Positions 55,574 through 64,000 of a DNA stretch of 64,000 bases are shown piece by piece. The stretch covers positions 161,107,183 through 161,171,182 of the forward strand of contig NC_053394.1 in the NCBI RefSeq assembly GCF_905171765.1, given 5' to 3'. This DNA comes from Bufo bufo. Lineage: Eukaryota > Chordata > Amphibia > Anura > Bufonidae. Position 1 is the stretch's first letter, and each line of letters begins with the position of its first letter. Below the pieces are notes generated by a model. It worked only from the letters and a program-made list of their open reading frames with translations. It had not been told where the DNA came from and made no database searches. The position numbers and the translations under genes were made by a program.

Positions 55574-57997
55574 GGCCCAGCTCCTCCCCACGCTTCTTCT
55601 GCTGCTGCTGAGATGCAGAGCACGGGGCAGCGGCTGCAGAGTGAGCGGCTGTCAGGGCAGCGGGGCGGGCACATGGGCCATGCACTGCGGGGGGTCCACG
55701 AGCCGGGAAGACGAGACCCAACCGCACCGCAGCTGCTGCTTCACCACTCCCTCCTCACATGGCCGGCAGTGGGCAGCCGAACTAGAGCGCCCCCCCCCCC
55801 CCCCGTTGCTGCTGTACTGCCTGTGCGTGACATCTCTCTCTCCGTCATGCGCCTCCTGCCCCGCCTGCCAGCTTCATTCATAAGGTGGGAGGAGCAGACA
55901 GACGGGGCAGGAGGCGCATGACGGACATGTTTTTGACACATCCACTCACTGACTGTTGGGCGCTCGCATTTTGCAAGCAGCTTGAGCGGCACAATATGGC
56001 TGCTCCGCCGCCCACCCGCGCAGCTTAGTTAGACAGAAGGGAACACTGACTGCATGGGCCAGGGGTGTCCACAGGCGACCAGGCCCCTGGATTGCCGGGC
56101 CCGGTCGCAACTGCGACCCCTGTATGTACGCCACTGCTTACATAACAGAAACCACCCAAAAATGACCCCATTTTAGAAACTACACCCCTCAAGGTATTCA
56201 AAACGGATTTTACTAACTTTGTTAACCCTTTAGGTGTTCCACAAGAGTTATTGGCAAATGGAGCTGAAATTTCAAAATTTCAATTTTTTGTCAAATTTTC
56301 CATTTTTATCCATTTTTTCCAGTAACAAAGCAAGGGTTAACAGCCAAACAAAACTCAATATTTATTGCCCTGATTCTGTAGTTTATAGAAACACCCCATA
56401 TGTGGTCCTAAACTACTGTACGGGCACACGGCAGGGCACAGAAGGAAAAGAACACCATATGGTTTCTGGAAGGCAGATTTTGCTGGACTGGTTTATTTAC
56501 ACCATGCCCCATTTGAAGCCCCTCTGATGCACCCCTAGAGTAGAAACTCCAAAAAAGTGACCCCATTTTGGAAACTACGGGATAAGGTGACAGTTTTGTT
56601 AGGACTATTTTTAGGGTACATATGATTTTTGGTTGCTCTATATTACATTTTTGTGAGGCAAGGTTACAAAAAATTTAAATCTAAAATGTCATCTACATTT
56701 GCCAATAACTCTTGTGGAACACCTAAAGGGTTAACAAAGTTTGTAAAATCAGTTTTGAATACCTTGAAGGGTGTAGTTTCCAAAATGGGGTAACTTTTTT
56801 GGAGTTTCTACTCTAGAGGTGCATCAGGGGGGCTTCAAATGGGACATGGTGTAAATAAACCAGTCCAGCAAAATCTGCTTTCCGGAAACCATATGGTGTT
56901 CCTTTCCTTCTGCGCCTTGCCGTGTGCCCGTACAGTAGTTTACGACCACATATGGGGTGTTTCTATAAACTACAGAATAAGGGCAATAAATATTGAGTTT
57001 TGTTTGGCTGTTAACCCTTGCTTTTTTACTGGAAAAAATTTATTAAAATGGAAAATTTGCCAAAGAATTGAAATTCTGAAATTTCATCTCCATTTGCCAA
57101 TAACTCTTGCGGAACACCTAAAGGGTTAACAAAGTTTGTAAAATCAGTTTTGAATACCTTGAGGGGTGTAGTTTCTTAGATGGGATCACTTTTATGGAGT
57201 TTCTACTCTAGGGGTGCATAAGGGGGGCTTCAAATGGGATATGGTGTCAAAAAACCAGTCCAGCAAAATCTGCCTTCCAAAAACCATATGGCGCTCCTTT
57301 CCTTGTGCGCCCTTCCGTTTGGCCATACAGCATTTTACGACCACATACTGGGTGTTTCTGAAAACTACAGAACCAGGGCAATAAATGTAGAATTTTGTTT
57401 GACTGTTAACCCTTGCTTTGTTAACGGAAAAAATGGATTAAAATGAAATATTTGGCAAAAAATAGCTGTTTTGGCACTGTTTTTAATAAATTTTTTGACT
57501 GTGTTCATTTGAGGGGTTAGGTCATGTGTTATTTTATAGAGAAAATTCTTACAGATGCGGCAATACCTAATATGTCAACTTTAAAAAAAAAGTTTTTTAG
57601 CTTTTAGCCGATTGTCTTAAGTAGGGGCTAATTTTTTGCGGGATGAGAGGACGGTTTTATTGGCACTATTTTGGGGTGCATATGACTTTTTGATCGCTTG
57701 CTATTACACTTTTTGTGGTGCAAGGTGACAAAAAAATTGCATTTTTTTACATCATTTTTATGTTATTTTTTTTACTGTGTTCATCTGAGGGGTTAGGTCA
57801 TGTGGTATTTTTATAGTTCAGGTTCTTACGGACGCGGAGATACCTAATATGTATACTTTTGTTTTTTATTTTAGTTTTACAAAATAATATCATTTTGTTT
57901 TAGAGTCTCCAAAGTCTGAGAGTCATAGTTTTTTTTTTTTTTCTGGGCGATTGCCTGTGGCCAAATAGAATTTAAATTTGGGAAGGGGATTATAAAT

Positions 57998-59071
57998 TTA
58001 GTACTCCATGGAAGTGTGGTACTCCCTGAAGCAAGCGTCAATGCAGAGGCCCAGATGATCGGGGCACGTGTCACACTGAGTGGTGGTGTCCTTCCCCCTC
58101 CTGTGACACACTCTGCACCCGGGCGCCTCCAGTTTCCGAGGTACTCCGGCCTGCTCTTTCCCGGTCAGAAAAGATCAGGTCCTTGAGGACTGCCTGATAG
58201 AACTGCAGGAATTTTCCTGTGTTGCCAGCGCTCGGGGACAGCACAAAAGAGTTGTACAACGCAACCTGTACCAAGTAGACCGCAACTTTCTTGTACCATG
58301 CCCGGGTTTTGCGCATGGCGTTATATGGCTTGAGGACTTGATCAGAGAGATCAACTCCTCCCATATACCGATTGTAGTCTGTGATACAATCGGGTTTGAG
58401 GACCGTTGCCGCGGTACCTCGCACAGGGACAGGGGTGATGCCGTTACCGTGAATTGTGGACAGTACAAGGACATCCCTCTTGTCCTTATATCTGACCATA
58501 AACAGGTTTCCACTGGTAAAGGCACGGGTCTCACCCCTGGGGATAGGTACCTGGAGGGGGTGGGTAGGGAGGCCGCATTGATTTTTCCGCACGGTCCCAC
58601 AAGCGGACGTGGATCTGGCGGCGAGGGACTGGAACGAGGGGATACTAGTATAAAAGTTATCCACGTACAGGTGGTAACCCTTATCTAGCAGTTGATTGCA
58701 TGAGGTCCCACACAAGTTTTCCGCTAACACCCAGAGTGGGGGGACATTCTGGGGGTTGAATACAGGAATCTCGCCCCTCGTACACACAAAACTTGTAAGT
58801 GTACCCTGAGGTACTCTCACAAACTTTGTACAACAAGTTAGTTTGCTCCACCATCAGATTCACAAAGTGGTCACTGATGCATGGCATGGGGGTCCCCTGT
58901 CTCCGCCTGGCGGCGTCAATGCCGCCTTGGGGGCTCATCATCATCACTAGATGAGGAGGAGGATGCGGATGATAAGAGGAAAGTGGGGTCATCCTTGTCC
59001 TCACTGGGGCTCTCAGAGTCGGAGACAAGCAGGGTGTATGCCTCCTTGGCCGAGAACGTCCGGCGGGCCAT
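57998..59071 (-). pseudogene. piggyBac-type transposase, internally deleted, copy 2
   Basis: Counterpart of 47957-49035, sharing the early stop, the internal loss of the first catalytic aspartate region and the frame changes, so all of those predate the tandem duplication. It differs by a 6-bp deletion near the C-terminus (about 58095), a Glu-to-Gln change (FLQFYQAVLKD) and a few other bases. Confidence 0.9.
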
Positions 59072-59873
59072 AGGGGAGTGTGTGTGCGCGTGTGTGTGCG
59101 TGTGTGTAAAACTTTATTTAGTGTGCGTGTGTGTGGGGGGACGGGTGTTCACGTTCGCTTATACCCTACCCTAACCCACCCTAAACCTAACAGAAAAAAA
59201 AAAGAATGAAAGCCCCAAAAATAAAAAAATAAAAATAAAATATTCAAACTCGCTGATCAGTGGCAGGGTGGGTGATGCGCTAACAGTGGCCGGACGCTAA
59301 GAGTGTCGGACACAGTCGGACACAGTCAGCGCACGCACAAAAAAAAAAAATGTGGGGGGGGGGGGGCAGCTGCAGCACCCCTGGGGGGTCTAGGGTCGCA
59401 AAGCACAAAAAAAAAGTTTTTTCCCCCTAAACTATCCCTCAGTCTCCCTGCCTAAACTATGGTGGCTCACGTGGGGGTGCTGGGCTCAGAGGTTGACGGA
59501 CGGGCTCCTCTCTCCTGGCTCCACGGAAGCAGTGTGGAGGAGGAGAGCAGAGCTGGGGGAAGTTTACCCCCACCTGCCCATCCAGCCAATAGGATTTGAT
59601 CCTGAGAAGTGATGTCACCACCACCTCTCAGGATCTAAGGATGGTGATTGGTGATTATCACACCACCGATCACCTTCCTATTCCGGGTTATCGGGTCACC
59701 GGAGACCCGAATGACCCGGAAACGCAGCAAACCGCAGGTCTGAATTGACCTGCGGTTTGCTGCGATCGCCGATACGGGGGGGGGGGGTCACAGGACCCCC
59801 ATCAGCATTGTCACAGAGTGCCTGCTGAACTGTGTCCTTAAGGACTCGAACATCATTGTCCGTAAGAGGTTAA

Positions 59874-60921
59874 ACATTTACAATATAAGGACCTTCTCAA
59901 GATGGCTCCTCTGCCAAAACTGCTTTCCCTCACTTCCCATACACACTTGCTGTAGCCACCAGCTCCCTGCCAGCCAATCAGATTGGATTACTGAGAGACA
60001 CGCCTCCTCACTTTGAAGCCTAATGCAGGCATGCAGTGTGAAGGACCACCCCTCCATCTTCCTGTCTTCTTAGTAAGAGACAGACTAGCCATAGGAACTG
60101 TCTTTTAAGGTAGCAGTGGAAAGGGACAGAGGACACTAATGAAAGCTGTTATTATAGGGTAATTACAGATCTTTTCAAAATCATTGACAGACTAACTCAG
60201 GTATACATGCCTAGCTCTAATAAACTATCAAATTAAAAAAATATGACAGTTACCCTTTAAGAGTAACATGAGAAGGTGTGTCTAATAGGTATTTACCAGA
60301 GGCGACATGTGACCTATAGAATGAAAGAAAAAGGAAAGGCATTCTGGGAAAGCGTCTGATATAGTTATGGAATTTTCACGCTGCAGCCACGCTGAAGCCA
60401 AGCCAGCATAAGGGGAATGGAGGGAGTGTTGGTTCGATCAATTTTGTGAGTAATACAGCAGTTTCACCTACAAAACCATGACAGCATTATTCCAAGCAAC
60501 AGAGGAGAAATCACGGGTAAAACCTGCTTTTACATTCACTTTTAGCTGTATTCACTGCATCCCGATTTCTAACAGTGATATCTTCCCATGTAGTGAAGAT
60601 ATTGCTGTCATTCTAGTATTGTTTAAAAGCTTGGCATGTCATCTTTCAGTCAATACAAGTCCATATCTCTAGCTGGTACCAAACCAGAGATATGAGCAGG
60701 TAAAGCAGCACCCCACTCCCTCTCCCTGTCAGTGTGGAGGAGAATGAGGGAGCAATTGCAGAGCTGACAGGCTGCAGGAGAAAAGGAAAGATAGTAAAAA
60801 TATATAGAAATGTGATATTATCACCATTGTACTGACCAACATTATAAAATTATGTTATTTTTACCACAGAGTGAACACCATAAATAAATTCCACGAAATA
60901 ATGTAAAAATTGCATTTTTTT
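59874..60921. other. Flank within duplication copy 2; no gene
   Basis: Counterpart of 49835-50881, beginning after the right TTAA of the second piggyBac-like copy (59870-59873). No gene recognised. Confidence 0.4.
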
Positions 60922-60950
60922 TATCTTTCTAAAAATAAAATAACAGTTAT

Positions 60951-62601
60951 TTAACCACTTCCAGAGTGGGCCATTTACCCCCTTCCTAACCACACCTAAT
61001 TTTGCAAATCTGATATGTGTCACTTTATGTGGTAATAACTTTGGAACGCTTTTAATTATCCAAGCCATTCAGAGATTGATTTCTCGTGACACATTGTACT
61101 TCATGTTAATGGTAAATCTGAGTCAATATGTTTTACCTTTATTTATAAAAAAATCCAAAAGTTAACGAAATTTATTTAAAAATTAACTGTTTTCTAAATT
61201 TGAATCTCTCTGCTTTTAAGACAGATAGTGATGCCTCATAAAATATTCATTAATTAACATTCCCCATATATCTACTTTATGTGGGCATCATTTTGGCAAT
61301 GTAATTGTATTTTTTTAGGACTTTAGGTTTAGAATTTTAGAAGCAATTTTTTAAATTCAACTTTTTTAACCTCTTGCAGACGCCCTGATGCCCCGGTACT
61401 TAAGGACACAGGGCGTACAGGTACGTCCTGTGTATTTCCGATCACCGCCGCGCGGCTGGCGGTGATTAGAACTGGGTCCCTGCTGAAATCAAGCAGGCAC
61501 CCTGGGTCAATGCCGAGGTGGGTCCTGTGACCCCCCCAGATCGGCGATCACTGCGGATTAACCCCTTCTATGCCTCTGACCGCGGCATAGAACGGGTTTC
61601 TGTTTGAGTGAGCCCATCGAGTCCCCGTGCTGCTGTGGCGGGGACTCGATGTCTCAGAAGGCAGCCCGATGCCGTGCAGAGGCTGCCCAATGCCTTGCAC
61701 AGCATCGGGAACTGCCTTCTTCGGAACCCGAGGAGATCCAGCCTCAGGCTGGGTCTCCTAGGCAACCTGTTAGTTTATGATTCCAGACTGGGCCATTTAT
61801 CCCCTTCCTGACCAGGCCTAATTTTGCAAATCTGATATGTGTCACTTTATGTGGTAATAACTTTGGAACGCTTTTACTTATCCAAGCCATTCAGAGATTG
61901 TTTTCTCGTGACACATTGTACTATTGGTAAATTTGGTCTATATGTTTTAGCTTTATTTATAAAAAAAATCCAAAAGTTAACGAATTTTTTTAAAAAATTA
62001 ACTGTTTTCTAAATTTGAATCTCTCTGCTTTTAAGACAGATAGTGATGCCTCATAAAATATTCATTAATTAACATTCCCCATATATCTACTTTATGTGGG
62101 CATCATTTTGGCAATGTAATTGTATTTTTTTAGGACTTTAGGTTTAGAATTTTAGAAGCAATTTTTTTTATTCAACTTTTTTAACCTCTTGCAGACGCCC
62201 TGATGCCCCGGTACTTAAGGACACAGGGCGTACAGGTACGTCCTGTGTATTTCCGATCACCGCCGCGCGGCGGGCGGTGATTGGAACTGGGTCCCTCCTG
62301 AAATCAATCAGCAGGCACCCTGGGTCAATGCCGAGGGGGGTCCTGTGACCCCCCGTATCAGCGATCGCTGTGGATTAACCTCGTCTATGCCGCTGACCGC
62401 GGCATAGAAGGAATTTGTGTTTGAGTGAGCCCATCGAGTCCCCGTGCTTCTGTGGCGTGGACTCAATGTCTCAGAAGGCAGCCCGATGCCGTGCAGAGGC
62501 TGCCCAATGCCTTGCACAGCATCGGGAACTGCCTTCTACAGAAGCCGAGGAGATCCAGCCTCAGGCTGGGTCTCCTAGGCAACCTGTTAGTTTATGATTC
62601 A
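60951..62601. repeat. TTAA-type element block with an 822-bp tandem duplication
   Basis: Begins TTAACCACTTCCAGAGTGG. Two direct copies run from TTCCAGA(G/C)TGGG at 60959 and 61781. Each contains TTAACCTCTTGCAGACGCCC (61366 and 62181), a terminal-type motif related to the piggyBac-like ends, and GTACTTAAGGACACAGGGCG with hairpins. The second copy ends near 62601. No transposase frame; open frames of 60-70 codons are not convincing. Confidence 0.65.
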
Positions 62602-63126
62602 GTGTCATACACTAACAGGCAATGCATTACAATACAGATGTATTGTAATGCATTGCAGAGGGGATCAGACCACCAAAAGTGAACATCAGAAATAAAGTAA
62701 AGAAAAAAAAGTAAAAAAAAGTGTTTTTAATAAAATGAATAATGTAATAAAATTAATAAAGTAAAAAAAAACAAAAAACGCACCTTTCCCCTTATTTTAT
62801 AATAAAAAACAGAAAGAAAAAAACCCACACATATTAGGTATCGACGCGTCCGTAATGACCGGCTCTATAAATATATGACATGATCCACCCTGTCCGATAA
62901 ATACTATAAAAAAAATTAAAAAAACGGTGTAAAAAAAAAAATGAATTTTTGTCACCTTATATCACAAAAAGTGCAACACCAAGTGATCAAAAAGGCGTAT
63001 GCCCCCCAAAATAGTACCACTCTAACCGTCACCTCATCCCACAAAAAATGAGACCCTACCTAAGACAGTCGCCCAAAAAATAAAAAAAACTATGGCTCAG
63101 AATATGGAGACACTAAAACATCCTTT
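62602..63126. repeat. A-rich tail of the TTAA-type block
   Basis: A small palindrome (GCATTACAATACATCTGTATTGTAATGC-like, 62622-62655) leads into A-rich sequence and one ATTAGGTATCGACGCGTCC unit at 62836, related to the 345-bp units at 41860-42700. It ends at GGAGACACTAAAACATCC, where a different sequence begins. Confidence 0.5.
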
Positions 63127-63729
63127 TGTCACTACCAGAGCTTGGAGGAGTTCTCACTGCTCTGTTTCTCCGCCCCTGTGATGAGCTCTTTACTTTCTGT
63201 TTCCTTCCTCCCAGCTGTTCCTCCTGCGTTTGATTTCCCTGCCTTTAAATCACCCCTCCTCCTTTTGTAGTGTGTGGATTATATTTCTCATTTGAGTTGT
63301 AGCTCTTGCTTGAGTATCTTCCCTTGTATGCTATCCTTTCACTGGACCTGTGTTCTGCTGCAGCAAGTACTCCGGATATTGCCAGCCTGTCTTTGGATCC
63401 GTCTTCACTGCGGCTGCAGCTCCTTCAGCTAAGTGTGCAGACATTGTTGTGTATCTGTGTGTTGTCTGACTGGATCCGAGGCGACTACGGTTCCCTCCAT
63501 ATACTGAGCAGGGCACCGGTGGCCGTGCCCCTTCCACTATTGTAGGGGTTACAGTGGTCATCAGTCTTAGGTACGCGGGCATGCCTCGTTCCACCATTTG
63601 GATCCGGGCATGGGCTTAGCAGCATAGGGAGAGCTTTGAGGGTCTGACAGGGGTCACCCTTTATCCTCCCTAGTTTGGGTCCGGTCAGTAGCTCTATTTT
63701 CTGTGCATGCTCTTGTTGCTCACATACAG
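63127..63729 (+). repeat. Possible start of an LTR, cut by an assembly gap
   Basis: Begins TGTCACTACCAGAGC directly after the A-rich tail and has an LTR-like composition: a TTTAAAT box near 63244, pyrimidine-rich stretches and no conserved frame. The end lies in or beyond the N gap, so neither the second LTR nor a target duplication can be tested. Confidence 0.3.
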
Positions 63730-63929
63730 NNNNNNNNNNNNNNNNNNNNNNNNNNNNNNNNNNNNNNNNNNNNNNNNNNNNNNNNNNNNNNNNNNNNNNN
63801 NNNNNNNNNNNNNNNNNNNNNNNNNNNNNNNNNNNNNNNNNNNNNNNNNNNNNNNNNNNNNNNNNNNNNNNNNNNNNNNNNNNNNNNNNNNNNNNNNNNN
63901 NNNNNNNNNNNNNNNNNNNNNNNNNNNNN
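63730..63929. other. Assembly gap, 200 N
   Basis: Exactly 200 N, probably a placeholder for a gap of unknown size. Open frames spanning it are meaningless. Confidence 0.99.
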
Positions 63930-64000
63930 GACAGCGCTGCGCCGTGCGCACTGCCCCCAGGGCGGGCCCTTAGCCGGGATTTTGAATAGGTGGCGGTGGG
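63930..64000. other. Unassigned GC-rich end of window
   Basis: 71 bp of GC-rich sequence (GACAGCGCTGCGCCGTGCGC...). Too short to classify. Confidence 0.3.

Larger units (their letters stand above)
54419..56136. mobile_element. hAT-like element with captured USP25 exon, copy 2
   Basis: The same element as 44432-46093, 1718 bp against 1662 bp; the 56-bp difference equals two minisatellite units. The flanking 8-mers CTTACATT (54411-54418) and CTTACATA (56137-56144) agree in 7 of 8 positions, a hAT-type duplication better kept than in copy 1. Confidence 0.8.
50882..60921. repeat. 10-kb direct tandem duplication, copy 2
   Basis: Copy of 40896-50881. Net length differs by about 54 bp: two more 28-bp minisatellite units, about 15-20 bp extra at 52150, about 17 bp missing near 53030 and several homopolymer changes. 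It lacks the left terminus of the piggyBac-like element (40563-40895), so this second element has no left inverted repeat. Sequence after 60921 (TTATCTTTCTAAAAATAAAA) is the original right flank. Confidence 0.95.

Noticed and set aside
63675..63989. Open frames spanning the N gap
   Set aside because: The 200 N carry no sequence, so the frames are artificial.

Overview
The window is vertebrate, almost certainly anuran amphibian, repeat DNA. I infer the host from the repeat families: TTAA-flanked piggyBac-type elements rich in hairpins, Harbinger-type MITEs, a Tx1-like LINE, a frog-type L1 and a chromodomain Ty3/Gypsy element. No complete host protein-coding gene is recognisable. Nearly everything that can be named is a transposable element, a satellite or a nested product of these. 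One short host-gene fragment stands out: the first coding exon of USP25, carried twice inside a hAT-like element.

Layout. 1-2964 and 12053-13594 are one satellite array (93-bp monomer, some copies with a 25-bp extension), split by a 9.1-kb Tx1-like LINE on the minus strand (2965-12052). 13595-16019 has no recognised gene. 16020-19801 is a TTAA-bounded element made largely of hairpins and alternating inverted repeats. 20915-33171 is a four-level nest: a 0.45-kb Harbinger-type MITE holds a Ty3/Gypsy chromodomain element (21275-33077), which holds a 6.1-kb L1 (24259-30386), which holds a 137-bp hAT MITE (29717-29853). The MITE, Gypsy, L1 and hAT-MITE insertions each have readable target-site duplications, so the order of events can be read. 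33654-35680 is a non-coding triplication with a covarying hairpin. 37253-39119 is a second Harbinger-type element enclosing a large inverted repeat.

40563-49834 is a 9.3-kb piggyBac-like element with a decayed transposase. It carries a hAT-like element that contains a 28-bp minisatellite and the USP25 exon 1 fragment. All but its left 0.33 kb, plus 1 kb of right flank, is duplicated in direct tandem (40896-50881 and 50882-60921). 60951-63126 is a further TTAA-type block with an 822-bp tandem duplication. The window closes with a possible LTR start, a 200-N gap and 71 bp of sequence.

Most element proteins are broken by frameshifts or deletions. The longest open frames are the Tx1-like ORF1 (1225 aa) and the L1 reverse-transcriptase frame (1032 aa). 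The Gypsy element shows a 10-11 nt match between its predicted transcript start and the sequence just after its 5' LTR, the signature of self-primed reverse transcription known from Tf1/sushi elements.
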